A program made the translations under genes and the position numbers. Of a DNA stretch of 64,000 nt, positions 10,047 to 21,861 are shown in pieces. Origin of the DNA: Erodium maritimum (taxonomy: Eukaryota > Streptophyta > Magnoliopsida > Geraniales > Geraniaceae); NCBI GenBank assembly GCA_963921825.1, contig OY997593.1, forward strand, positions 49,832,039 through 49,896,038, given 5' to 3'. The notes beneath the pieces are model-generated. The model worked only from the letters and a program-made list of their open reading frames with translations. It had not been told where the DNA came from and did no database searches. Each line of letters begins with the position of its first letter. Within the stretch, counting starts at the first letter, position 1.

Positions 10047-11398
10047 AATAGACATACATTCTATATCATGTTCGTTATTCAATTGTTTTGAATTGAGGTA
10101 ATTATTGTTGTAGATGTCAATAGTATGAAATTAAAATCAAGAAATGAAAATATAGATATTTGTAATACAATTAAGAAAAACAACTGTGAGCGCACCACTC
10201 TACAAGACCCGCACGACAACGACTTAAGGTCTAGATCAGCACGACGTAGGTATCAATCCTCATGATCTGGTTGCCTTAAGTCGAAATCACTACTCGTTAG
10301 ACTTGCATCTGTTTTTTCCATGCAACACACAAAATATTCATTTACATGTTTCTTATAAACATTGATTAGTAACTCTAATCCTGGATTCAGGATCTTTAGT
10401 TACACATGAACATCTTATATGCTAATTAAATGGTTGTTAGGAAAATTACAAACATAGAAAATGAGAAATAAATGAAACTATAAGATACTAGAAATAGTAC
10501 AAAAACCTCCCTGAATTGCAACAATGATCGTCTTATATTTTTCCAACGATTACGGCTCCCAGCTCTCAACTTTTCACTCTGTTTTTTTATACAAATTGAT
10601 TCTCCCCTTTTTCTAAGCTAAGAAGGAGTATTTTTACTAAAATATTCGAGTCTTATCAGTTGAGAATATCTTTTCTACCTCCTTGCATCATTCTCCTACC
10701 ATTCTGAAAACTCAAAGCATGAAATCTGGCAGTTGATGTTGTTATATGTTCGACATATCAGACGGGTAGGTGTACGGGTAACGTGATATCCGACGGTCGT
10801 ATCAGGTCGGGTGGTTGGTCGGGCACTAGCGTATCCGACGCTTGTAATCGGTTTGGTCTCTAGCTGGGTATTAGTGTATCAGATCCTTTACCCGATTAGA
10901 TGGTCGGTCGGATATTAAGTGCTATTTGCTCCGCTTTCGTTTGTTTTTGTCCCATTTCGTTTCAAGTTCCTACAAAATCTTAGCAAGACGCAAAATACCG
11001 AAAAACGAGAGAAACATGGAGTAATCCTTTTTAGAACGAGACAAAAGAAGTGCTAAAAGTGAGAAAATACTTTGAAAAGAGTGTAAAATGCATTCGTATG
11101 AACACCCCACCCTTAGACTTTTCTTATCCCGAAAAAAAAAACAATAACGATAATGCTGGTTAAACCCTTCAATTCACCTCGATCGGAAGATTTTGGCCCT
11201 TTTTGTTCAATAAAGGATGTCTCCTATATACATGTACTTGGAGCTTAAAAGTTATTAAGTTATCTTCCACATTAACCTCTCTTCTATTTGTAAGGAAATA
11301 AGATGACCATGGAATCAAAAAGGACTTTATTAAGCTTGTAATGTTAGGCTTGACTCAAGGTCGAAAAATGACAAGAAAAGAAGCTTACGGGTTATCAT
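10047..11398. other. Unassigned intergenic DNA
   Basis: AT-rich with no long frame and no recognised element ends. A short inverted pair, ACTTAAGG and CCTTAAGT, occurs near 10223-10280. A stretch with repeated GTCGG/GACGG words lies at 10750-10920. Confidence 0.5.
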
Positions 11399-11909
11399 TG
11401 TTGGTTTTTGTGCCCTAGGCCAATCGAGATCATGGATGACATTATTATTTCATTATACACCGGTACTACTATTATCATTTGCGAAATATTAATAGTGTGA
11501 ATAATACTCTTTCTTACGATCATCGGGTTGAGGACCTGATAGTAAAACTCTTAGAAGTAATAGAGTATTATTCACTTGATCTCTGGTCTTACGGATATAC
11601 TAAGACTAGTATGATGTTGGCTGATGATCACGTTTTACTGATCATACATATTGGATATGAAGTCAAATCATAGATGTCATTCAGGGAAATGGTATTGGAT
11701 GACCCACTATGAGAATACTACATATGAATCGTCATAAGTATTTCTCAGTACCGTAATATGACTTAAGTCCTTTGACCTTATAGTCATCATGATTTATACA
11801 TAGGTGACTGTGTGCTTTGACACAGTTAAACGTTGTCTTTAACCGGGCAACTATAAAGGCTGTGATTGGATGCATAAGTGTCTATGTGAGAGATATGTTT
11901 GACTGATAA

Positions 11910-12642
11910 GAGCATCCACAACCATCTCGCCGGCTGCCGGCGAGATGACGCCGAGGAGATGGTTTAAAATATGTTTTTTAAATCATCTCACCAGCTCACC
12001 GCCAGCGAGGTCTGCAGTGGGGTGTTGTTGCTGGCGAGGAGCCGCCGGCGAGATGGGGAAAAAGCAATTATAAAACAAAAAAAATTGCTACTCAAACCCA
12101 CAACTTTATTATAATTATACATATAACACACAATTGCTTTGGCCTTTGACGGACGAACGGACGTCGGCGGGCTCGGAAATAGTTGGAGAGGATTGGAAGG
12201 TCGGGTTGGGGGAAAAGCTCGGGTCCAAGAACTCTTGGGACAACGCTTCATCCGTCACCGACCTATAGTTGAGAACCCACTCGTTGAGATTGAAAGACAT
12301 AGCGAAAATTGGAAACTATGGAAGTGTAGTAGAAGGAGAAAGAATTTGATTGTGTGTGAAAAATGAGTTTGAGGGGTGTTATTTATAAGGGGAAAGTGCA
12401 AATAGCATTAACTTTTGCTGCCAGCGACCACGCCACGTGTCGCCAGCGAGTGGGTCGCCAACGGCCGGCACGCCGCCCGAGACAGTCAAAGTCCAACTCG
12501 CCAGCGAGATTTGCTAGCGAGTTCGCCAACGTCTCTCCATCTCGCCGGCGCCCATCTCGCCTGCTCCTCGCCAGCTCCCCGCCTCCTCCTCGCCGGCGAC
12601 TTCTCCTCGCCAGCACCATCTCGCCCACGACTGTGGGTGCTC
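11910..12642 (-). mobile_element. PIF/Harbinger MITE or internally deleted element, TSD TAA
   Basis: The terminal inverted repeats begin GAGCATCCACAACC (left) and, on the other strand, GAGCACCCACAGTC (right). They are flanked by TAA on both sides (11907-11909 and 12643-12645), as typical for this superfamily. Interior arms are rich in CTCGCCGGC words and fold back. On the minus strand a TATA-like box (TTATAAATAACACC, about 12376-12389) and a leader precede an ATG at 12300 opening a 61-codon frame (MSFNLNEWVLNYR...). This looks like the promoter and first codons of a parent element's gene. No transposase is present. Confidence 0.82.
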
Positions 12643-15600
12643 TAAGGGATTTGTCACTCATACAAATATGAGAGATATCGTTTGCGCCTCTTGATAAGTG
12701 GAACTGCAGGAAAAGCATGGGCATGTGAATTGATAAAAAGTTATCACTGGCAGTCTACTTAAGATCAAGAAACAGCGATCGAATAAAATAAGGATGAGGG
12801 CCCTATGCCTTATTCGATCGACAAATCGTTGACAGAAAGATTAGCATATTAGCGTGTAAAGGTTAAGTCCCATTGATGATCATCATACACGTTTGGGTAG
12901 TCATATTGCATTTGTAAGAACCGCCCCCGGTCGCTTCCGGTCGAACCGGTGATTTCTAGCCAAGTTTGACTTTCAGTCGGAAAAGTCAACCGATGACTCT
13001 GGAAGTCACTCGGGACCTTTCCGGGACCCAAAAAGCTTAACCGTCATCACGGTTAGCTTAGTTGGGTCATTTCATTCTGTTTGACTGTAATATTGTAACA
13101 GTGAACTTTTGGTCAAACTCGGACTTGTTATCGACTTTTTCCGATTAAAATTGGACTGCTGGAATTTTATTAAAATAAAGTGGCTCCCACAATGCCACAT
13201 GGCATTAGAGATTTGGATGAGAAGAAAATGAGTTGAAATGACCTTTTAACCCTCCTTAAAGCCTTTAAGTGGATTGAACTTGAAATGGGCTTTTGGTCAT
13301 TTAGCTTTTAGGTCATTTAAGGCAATTGTTGGAGACAATTCATCCATTTTCTCCTTGTTGCAACGAAACACCACTAGAGGGAGAGAGAGGAAGAGGCAAA
13401 ATTTCTTGAGGAAGAAGAAAAGGAGAAAAATGAGTCATCTTCAAGCTTATCCTTCACCAAATCATCTCAAAACCCCTTGTTTCTTCATCATCTCCTCATC
13501 CTAAAGGTATGGATGCTCTTAAATCCTCATTTCATCCACTTTCTAGTTTGGGTTTTTGTGGGTTTTGGCTTGAGCTTGAAGAACTAGTTCTCTTGGTTGT
13601 TGTTTGGAGAAGAATTAATGAAGTTAGGTTGTTTTGGTTGATGTTGGTTGAAGTTTTTATGAAACCATTGAGGGTGTTGAGGATTGAAAGTTTTTGATGG
13701 TTATTTTGGAGTTGTTTGGAGCTCGAAATGGAGTTTTGGGTTGATTTTCGTGGAATCCGAGTTGGGGAAGAAAGGGGAAGGTTCTGGTCTGGTTCAGCAC
13801 GGAATGGGACCCGGAACGGGCCTGGTGCCGGCACGGTGTGCATCACAGAACGGGGTGGGTATCGACACGGTACGCGGCTCGGAACGGTCCAGACTCCGGC
13901 ACGGGACCTCGCACGGTCCGTGTCTGATTCCGAGCCGGTGCGTCGCGCGGTCCGTGTCTCGTACCGGGCCGGCCTATGATGCGGTCTGTGTCTGGTTCCG
14001 GACCGGACCCTGATACGTTCCGTATCATATTGCGGGCCGGACGGTGACATGGGACGTGCCAGATTCCGGACCTGGTTTCCAGAACTGAAACCCTTCCTTT
14101 TTTAGTCTAATTCGATTCCAAAATCATTCCTTTGGCTTTATTTCTGTTCATGGAGGACTGTTATGTATTTTAAGTTGGGGAACACTCCGTTGAGTTACTA
14201 AGTTTGGTATTGTTGTGGTCCAAGACCGTGAGACCGAGCTCGAAGGAAGACGAGGACTTGGACCCGTGAGAAGACGAAGAGTACACTAGCCCGGACTTCA
14301 GCAGCGAGAAGTTTTATTAGAGGAAGACCACAAGGTAGGGAAAGTACTAAACTCCTCGTGTATTTTAATACTTAGCATGCCTACTAGGTTAATAAAATCG
14401 GATAGGTCCTAGATTGCATATAGGATGCGAATAACTAGAATAATCGTCTTTCAATTACTAATAACCGGACGTGTCTAGTATGCATGCGTAGGATGTGAAT
14501 AACTAGTTTAACTCGCTTTCAATACTTGGGAATTGCTTTACTGGTAGAAAGGCCGAGATGAGCCCTAGGATTGTTTATGTTTGCCTCACATGCCTTGGTT
14601 GCCTAGTTTTGGATAAGTGTAAAGAACGAGAAAAATTTAACGTTTAAATTATTAAATAATAACGTCGAGGTTGGGAACGAGTTTGTTTTGAAAAAAAAAA
14701 CTGGGCTGGTTCGTTCTTTGGGCCTGGCCCAACCAGCTGGCCCAAACTCTAGGTATAAATACCCACTCTTAGGGTTTTCACCCTAAATTTTGTCTGCCTC
14801 TTCTCTCACCTCTCAGCCGACCTCCCTCTTCCCTCACCTTCACCGAGCCGACCCTTTCTCTCCCATCTCCATCCTCTCCGGCGACCCTCTCTCCGGCTCC
14901 GGCCACGTCGTCTCCCACCTCCCTCTTCCTCACCGAGACCCGACCTCCCTTTCCCCTTCGCCCCGTCTTCTCCAGCTCACGTCGCCGCCGCCGCCGTTGG
15001 CCGACCCCATCGATCCCTCCTCGTCTCCGTCCAGCCACGGTGCCACCACCGAGCCACTCGTCGTCTCCGATCTGAAGAGGACCGGCCGCGACTACCATCG
15101 CCGCCGCCCGAGCTCCGTCGCGCCTCCACGGACTCTCCGTCGCCGTGCACGGCCAGAGCCGAGACGGACTCGCCGGCGCCGTCCCCGAGCTCCTCTCGCC
15201 CCCGAGCCTCCATCGCCGGCCTCACTCGGATCTGAGCCGCCGCCGCCGTCCTCGATGGTAGCGAGGCCGGAGCTACCTCGCCGTCGCCGGCCACGCCCTC
15301 GAACCCGAGCCCCGTCGTCCCAGATCTGAGACGGGCGAGAGGACACCGAGCTCCGCCGTGCCCCGCCGCCCTTACTTCCCTACGGTGAGCCACCACCGTG
15401 AGTCTCCGGCCGGCTTTATCGCTGTCGAGGGTCGTCAGATTTTCTGACCGAGCCCTCCCTCTCCCTTTCGTTGTATTTTTCGAACTTCTGTGAATCTGGT
15501 TTTTGGTGTAACAAACAAAGAAAAGAAATAAAAACGTGTTTGATTTACAAGTTGTTCTTTTTTTGGTTTTGGATCTGAATATGTTTGGTTGGAATCAAAA

Positions 15601-16539
15601 TCAGGGTTTTTAGAAAGAAAAGATTGTAAAACGAAAAATCAGATTTAAGGAAAAAAGGGATTTAAAATAAAAGGATTTAAAATCAATTTAGTTTTAAAAA
15701 CGGTTTTAAATCGAGGGGTTTGAGAATCTAGTTTGTAAACGGGATTTAGGGACGACTGTTCAAAAACCGAACTTAATTCATTTTGGGCTCAAGGGATCGG
15801 AACAGGAACAAATTTGAAATAAAAGGGAATTTGATTTGAAACAAAAACCGTTCTGTTTTGAATAAAGGGTTATTAATCGGAATTGGGAACGAATCTGGAA
15901 CTCTGGTTAAAATGGACTGCTAACTAGGTTTAAAAAGGGAACAAAAGCGGACCGCTAAATCGGACCTCGGGATTCGTGCATTGGGACCGTGCCTCGCATG
16001 CACCGGTTTCGGTGCTCGAGTACTCAAACCCGATTCTCCGTGACCCCGCTTTTATCCCGCTCGAGTTAAAGGACAACTGTCGGTTTTGAACTGGTTTAAT
16101 CGTGACCTTTAAATTAACCTGGGAACCACCTCTAATTATGTTTTTCGTGTTATCTTTAGTGTCCGGCTTCGATCGAAGTGAAGCCCGGAGGTAGCGAGCC
16201 AGAACGTCAGCAGCTAGGAAGCGTAGCGAGTGTTCTTCGGTTGAGGTAGGGAAAAGTAGCCGGATCTCGGCCCTAACTAGGGAAAGTTAACAGTAGAATT
16301 GCATGTGACACCGGGGTGTCGTGGGTTAAGTAGGTTTATGGAATATTAGAAATGCAAGATACTGGAACGTAGCGATTATGAGAAAAGCATGTGACACTTA
16401 GTAGTGTCGTAGGAGCAGAGAACTTAGCGTTAATTGATTTACTGGAGGCATATGACCATGCCCGGAGGTTGATTGAGAAACTGTTGATATTAGGACTGTT
16501 GGAGGCTTTGGTTAAGCCGAAGGTTGATTGTTTATTTGG

Positions 16540-16990
16540 CGTCTTGGGTGGCCTTGAGAGCCCGTTTATTACTGTTGAGTCTTGGGTGGCCATGAGAGCC
16601 CGTGTTATTATTTGTGTTTGGTTGGCCATGAGAGCCCGTGTACTAAGGTTGGTGTTTTAGCTGGCTTACGAGTTAGAGTCTCGGTAAGTTGCAAGCGTGT
16701 TTTATCGTTGAGTTTTGGGTGGCCATGAGTGCTCGTGGGGTCGTTGAACCCGTGTCTTTACCTTTGGTGTTTTGGGTGGCCATGAGTGCCCGTGGGGTTG
16801 TTGAACCCGTGTCTTTACTGTTGGTGTGTCTTGGGAGGCCGTGAGTGCCTGTGGGGCTGTTGAGTCCGTGTTTTACTGTTGGTGTGTCTTGGGAGGCCGT
16901 GCGTGCCTGTGGGGCTGTTGAGTCCGAGTTTTACTGTTGGTGTCTTGGTGGCCATCAGTGCCTGTGAGTGTTGAACCTGTGTTGTTACTG
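16540..16990 (+). repeat. Minisatellite in family-A LTR (TTGGGTGGCCATGAGTGCC units)
   Basis: About seven imperfect units of 50-60 bp, each with a core close to GTGGCCATGAGTGCCCGTG followed by a TTGAACCCGTG-like arm. The inverse complement of the same unit forms the arrays at 37487-37846 and 42767-43075. Confidence 0.85.
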
Positions 16991-17159
16991 GTTGTTGAAC
17001 TTTCTTGTGATTTTGATTGTGATTGTGATTGCGATTGTGTTTGTGGTTACCTGAGGTTGGGGGCCCGCTTCATGAAACGGGGGTCCACGATCACACGCGT
17101 CTGCATGTTCAGACGGGGTAGGGGGCCCGCCCGCCAATAAAGGGGTCCTGGTCGCGCGT

Positions 17160-17345
17160 GTGTGGTTTGGGTTTGTGAGCATACTTTGGCTGGCTTACGG
17201 GTTAGAGTCCCGGTAAGTTGCACGCATACTTTGGCTGGCTTACGGGTTAGAGTCTCGGTAAGTGCAAGCATTTTCCGGCTGCCTTACGGGTTAGAGTCCC
17301 GGTAAGTTGCATCATTCTTGGGTTGGCCTGACCGGGTTAGAGTCC
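17160..17345 (+). repeat. Second minisatellite in family-A LTR (GGCTGGCTTACGGGTTAGAG units)
   Basis: Three to four units of about 45-55 bp built on TTACGGGTTAGAGTCCCGG followed by TAAGTTGCA. One older isolated unit is visible near 16660-16690. Confidence 0.8.
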
Positions 17346-20300
17346 CGGGAGGGCGTTCTTGGCAGCTGGTTTGCGATCCTTTGTGATCTTGTTTGGTGTG
17401 CGATCCTTCGTGATCTTGTTTGGGGTGTGATCCCTTGTGATGCTGTTTGGTGTTGCGTAACTTTCTTTTGAGTCCTTGGAAGAGGTCGTCAATGGTTGTG
17501 TCGGGTCTACTTTACGTGTCAGGGTGTCGAGTTGGTCAGGGAAGGCAACAGTGGGTGTATGTTCAGTTAGAGTACTCGGGTTGGGGACGGTGTTCCCCGG
17601 TGTTGAGTTGCTGGTGGTGTTACTTGCTTGTCTGCTAATTATGCCGTAGTCAGTCTGTTATCCGTGGTGGTGAGCGAACGCTCACCCCTAGCTGCTTTTC
17701 CTACAGGTACTATTCGTGGGACGGACTAGGTGAGCTCTCGAAGCTTGTGGAGCTAGGAGCGGAGTCCGGGTCTTGTCTTTTGAGTCTAGTGACGGATACC
17801 TTGTACTTTTGTCCACTTGTTGGGACGTGTTTTAAACTGTAATTATTATTTTGTTGAATTAAACTGGTGTTTTTAAAGTGATTTAATGAAAACAGGTTTC
17901 AAGTGTTGTATCTTTTTAAATGTTCGCGTCCCGAGTTCGGTTCACTGAAATTGGGGCGTGACAAGAAGACAAGAGTCTAATACAACTAGATGATTTGATT
18001 GCTGAACTTCGAATGCTTGAATGATTATTTGATCGAATGCTTGGATGAATGATTGTATGAACATTGAGTGTAATTGATTGTGCTAAATGGTACATGATCG
18101 GGTGAGTGATAGACCGATCTAGTGCGGTTGGTAAGTATATCGGTAAGTGTAAAGTTATATTGTTTCTTGTGGTTTGCTTGATGGAATTGTGATTTTCTAA
18201 GCTATGGTTGCTCCATGATTGTTTAGTACGTTATTCTTTTGTGAGTCTTAAAGTTGGGTTTTATACCGGTATGGCACCCACGCTGCGGTGTGGGGTAGTG
18301 CCTGTAAGGTACCTACACCAAAGGGAATACTGGTGTGTGGTAGTACCTAAGCCGATGACTTGTGATCCGGTATGGTACCTACACTGAAGGAATTTCCGGT
18401 CTGGGGTAATATCATAGCCGGTGGATTGGTTACCCTGCGGGGATGATTCTTCGTGGTTGGGCATGGTACCCACATTGAAGGAAATATTGGTGTGGGGTAG
18501 TATCATAGCCGAGAGATTGGACCCTACGGGGTATTGGTTATTGGACCCTGCGTGGCAATTGGATGGTTTACCCTGCGGGGAATGGTTACTTGTTAATTCA
18601 CCCGAGTATATGCATTCTGCGGGAGCATTGCCTCAGTTCCTGATGATCTATGGTCTTTTGGAGACGTTTCTGAGGGTCCCGACGAATGCATCCTCATATG
18701 GATGTTTCCGGTATTTTCTCGACGTTATACGTCTTTGTGATGTCATGCGTCTCCTCTGGGCCGAGGGAAAATCCGACATGACACAAAGAGTATTGTGGAT
18801 CGGAGTGTGGTGACTTCATGTTCCACGGTGGCACTTAAGTGCTCTATCTTCTATTGATTTTTAAGAAGTGTATTGTTTCCCTTAATTTCTATGATTACTG
18901 CTAGCTTCTTAAAAGCGTTAAATACCCGTTTTATTCCCGTATTTCAACATCTTCTTAGTTCTTCGTATTATTGAGACTCGAACGAAATTGTGAAATTCTA
19001 TTTATTAAACTTAAAGACTGCCCTCGTTATTTATTTTCCCTACTGAGCGTAAGCTCACCCCTATTTGTTTATTTACTGTTTTTACAGGCTTGCTTGATGA
19101 GTAGTGGACTCGAGGCTCGGGAGCTTCTGTGGGTCCGGGTGCTTTATCTTTAGAGACGGTTATGGCCTTATTTTGCTACGAACCTTATGTGTAAAGGATT
19201 TATTATGGAGCTTTTTACTTGAGATATTTTTATTGAAACTAAACTTAGAGAGTTATATTGGATCTGAGACACTTTTGGTTGTTATATTTGTATTATCTTT
19301 AAGTCACGTCTCGAGTCCGGCGAATACCGGATTTGGGGCGTGACAGCTTTGCTAGAAGACAACTATGACATGTGGACGAATCGAGGATTTCGGGCCCACT
19401 ACCTAACGTCGTATGAGCCTACAAGGTCACACCTAACAACAAGCCCAAAATCGTATTGGACTTTGGAAGTCCATTAATTGAATAAAATAATATATTTTTT
19501 TTGAAACAATAAAATAATATATTATATTTGATATAATATTTATTTATTCATTAACTTGTTTTTCGAATTGTCAATATAATAATATTATTTTGGTCAATTA
19601 AAATGCAAAAATGACTCTTGAATTTTTGAAATTCAAAGAGGGTATTTTTGCATGACCATTACTCCTAAAATGAGACACTTGTCATAAAAGAAAGTCCAAG
19701 AGTTGATCTTGCTTGAAATGACTTAGTGGAGTCATGTTTAGGAATAGTAAGCATGCAAAACCCAAGTGAGACACATGTCCAAGTTGGAAGTCCAAGCGTT
19801 GGGTTTTTTCAAATAAAATAAGTGTGATCATGTTGGGTTAAGTAAGCATGCAAGAAAGAGGAAAAATCAGATTTTTCTCAAGGTTGTGCTGAGAATGGTT
19901 CTCAAAGTGTAGAGAGAAAAATGAGTAGAGAGAAAAAGAGAGAGGAAGAAGTGTTCTTCATCTTGTGCTAGCACACAAACGATTTTGGGAAAGATTGTTC
20001 AAGAACTACGTGGCTTTGATTCTTCCAAGAGGATACGTAGGCGTCTTGGAGACTCAAGTCAAATCCATTTGTTTCGGGTGTTGTTTGTTTGCAAGAAGAG
20101 AAGAAAAATCTGGGCATATTTTTCTGCCCAGAATCTGTCCGACCAGCCACTGTAAAGAGCTCGATCGGAGGTTCATCCGAGGTTCTGCTGATGTTTGGAG
20201 TGAACGTTCTAAACTTATTGGTCTTAAATCTGACTAGAGGGATTTGAATTAGAACGGTTGGTTGCTGAGATATACGAGCTGCACGTCGGTCCCTGTCTCG

Positions 20301-20474
20301 AACCAAGCTGAAAAATTGAAAGAGGTAATCTCTCCTTTAATATTTGTTTGTCGGTTTACTCGGAATTACATGGTTCCTGAGGCTATTCTAGGGAAATTTT
20401 TTATTTTCTGCTTCACTTTTACACCCTACAAATATGTGTACATATCCCCCAACCTCTATTTGGAATCCAAAACA

Positions 20475-21861
20475 CGCTTAGGGTTAATTTTCCTTTGAAC
20501 ACCACTTTTTCACGACTTTTTATTTTTGTGGTTTCTTCTTAGATTCTTTTTTCTCTTCTTAACTCTTGCTCTCTATTTTTCTTTTTTTAGAAGTATAAGA
20601 ATGAAACACCCCAACTTTAACTTTTGAATCCTTTTTTCTTTGCTCTCATTCCTCACATCCACTCTCAAGAATGACCACGATCAGGATGCATATAATCACC
20701 GAAACACGGAATCAAACAACTATAGGTTAACAAGAAACGAAACGACACATAGGCTTGTAATGTTTTAAGTCAAGAAACGAAAAGTTCGGGCTCAACGTTG
20801 GGTGACTTAGAATAAACAAAACAACAGAGTAGCTTATTTGGATCGAACGTCCGAAGATGACCTTGAATCATTTTCCTAATCACCTTTTTCTTTATGTTAT
20901 TTCTCCTTGAGTGTATATACAAAACAGTTCTGGACTTCTATTTACCAAGCATATAGAAAACAGGAAATTCAACAAAATCTTATTGTAACTCAGAGAATGT
21001 GCAAAATATCATAAGATATAATTTCAAGATGGTTCATATTGATTGTTCTTATTATACAAAGTATAAACTTTAGATTCAATGGATATGCAACATGCAATCA
21101 AACCTATCCAACACCCAAAAATAAGTGATCAAATGAAAGATCTAAGAGAATCCATTCATGAATCCCCGAGCTCCTCCTCAGAGTTGGAACTAAATGATAT
21201 AGTTGTTCAACTCATGCAATAAGCAACAACATTTCATCTTTTTTCTTAAAGCTTTTCACTGTAACCTTTTTCATTTTTAAGAATAATGTTCGTGTGCTTG
21301 AGTTTTATGTAAAAGGCTTTGGCATTGCTTAATAGTCCTTGACAAATAGGAATTGGGAGCTCATTATATTTGTAATTTGTTTGTGTAAGTATAAAGTTTA
21401 ATACTTTATACCCAATACATTACTTGAGGGCTTTGATGTTTGCAGAAAGTCAGCTATTCTTGCAGGATGATACACCAACACTTGATCAAGGTATGGTTTT
21501 CTTTTACTTCCCATGGCTCATGTTTTGTTTAATACACAAGTTTATTAAATGGACTAATTTCTACCATTACTTTTATACTGAGGCATTTCTGTGAAATCTG
21601 TCAAAATATTTTGACTTTGACATTTCAGGCAGTGAATGAAGCCAAGAAACTAGAATATAGATGGTTGAATTTGAAATTTGTATCCAAATGTTTACTTGTT
21701 ATATGATCTGATCAAGATTTACTGAATGATACAAGTAAAATTCATAGTACGGGCATTTCTAAAGCCGAGAAGAATGTAGTTAGAAAAAAAAATGTTGTTT
21801 AAAATGTAGCAAGGAAGGGGACATTGTTTGAGAGGCAATACTTGGGTTGGGTTGGTAACAA
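20475..21861. other. Intergenic DNA with one short unexplained ORF
   Basis: AT-rich and mostly featureless. A 47-codon ATG frame at 21079-21222 on the plus strand reads MDMQHAIKPIQHPKI and ends LNDIVVQLMQ; it is not recognised. At 21442-21487 a short open segment (SQLFLQDDTPTLDQ) lies between a TTTGCAG acceptor-like and an AAG/GTATGG donor-like site and could be a stray exon. The last 100 bp would be the 3' UTR of the TLC gene. Confidence 0.35.

Larger units (their letters stand above)
14618..17963 (+). mobile_element. Large solo LTR, family A, nested in family B
   Basis: It starts TGTAAAGAACGAG and ends ATTGGGGCGTGACA, with ATAAG/AGAAG flanks (one mismatch). Its right two-thirds match, in inverse orientation, the family-A LTRs at 36602-39492 and 41797-44840; the first part diverges. 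A TATA-like box (GGTATAAATACCC, near 14752) and a CT-rich leader suggest transcription on the plus strand. The leader contains a long C-rich open frame (14790-15329) that is compositional, not a recognised protein. A GTGAGCGAACGCTCAC palindrome lies at 17670-17685, followed by a TTCCTACAG acceptor-like site. Confidence 0.75.
12913..19345 (+). mobile_element. Large solo LTR, family B (about 3.1 kb without its insert)
   Basis: It begins TGTAAGAACCGCCCCC and ends GGATTTGGGGCGTGACA, flanked by GCATT/GCTTT, a 5-bp duplication with one mismatch. It is interrupted by a family-A LTR (14618-17963); the two halves line up with the B copy at 58615-60480 across the break. Internal marks are a G/A-rich leader (13370-13420), a CCTAAAG/GTATGG donor-like site near 13505, and a TGAGCGTAAGCTCA palindrome followed by a pyrimidine tract and TTTTTACAG near 19044-19087. 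No internal retroelement genes lie beside it. Superfamily is uncertain; TG...CA ends and a 5-bp duplication fit either a solo LTR or a gene-less LARD. Confidence 0.75.
11399..20474 (+). mobile_element. Copia-type solo LTR (about 1.9 kb) split by nested elements
   Basis: It starts TGTTGGTTTTTGTGCCCTAG and ends near CCAAAACA at 20474. It is related to the solo LTR at 34177-35928, which lies in the opposite orientation; for instance both share the words AGGATACGTAGGCG and TCTTGGAGACTCAAG (here near 20030-20060). It holds a Harbinger MITE (11910-12642) and a family-B LTR (12913-19345). With these removed about 1.9 kb remains, close to the 1752 bp of its relative. No matching 5-bp target duplication was found, so the exact right end is uncertain, and no internal region or partner LTR is in view. 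It is an old fossil. Confidence 0.7.

Noticed and set aside
13532-14050. Arg-rich ORFs (RTGPR-like repeats)
   Set aside because: Translation of the GGCACGG minisatellite-like part of the family-B LTR.
14790-15396. 179-codon Pro/Arg/Ser-rich ORF and its minus-strand partners
   Set aside because: It sits in the C-rich leader of a family-A LTR; all three frames on both strands are open there from composition. No homologue was recognised.
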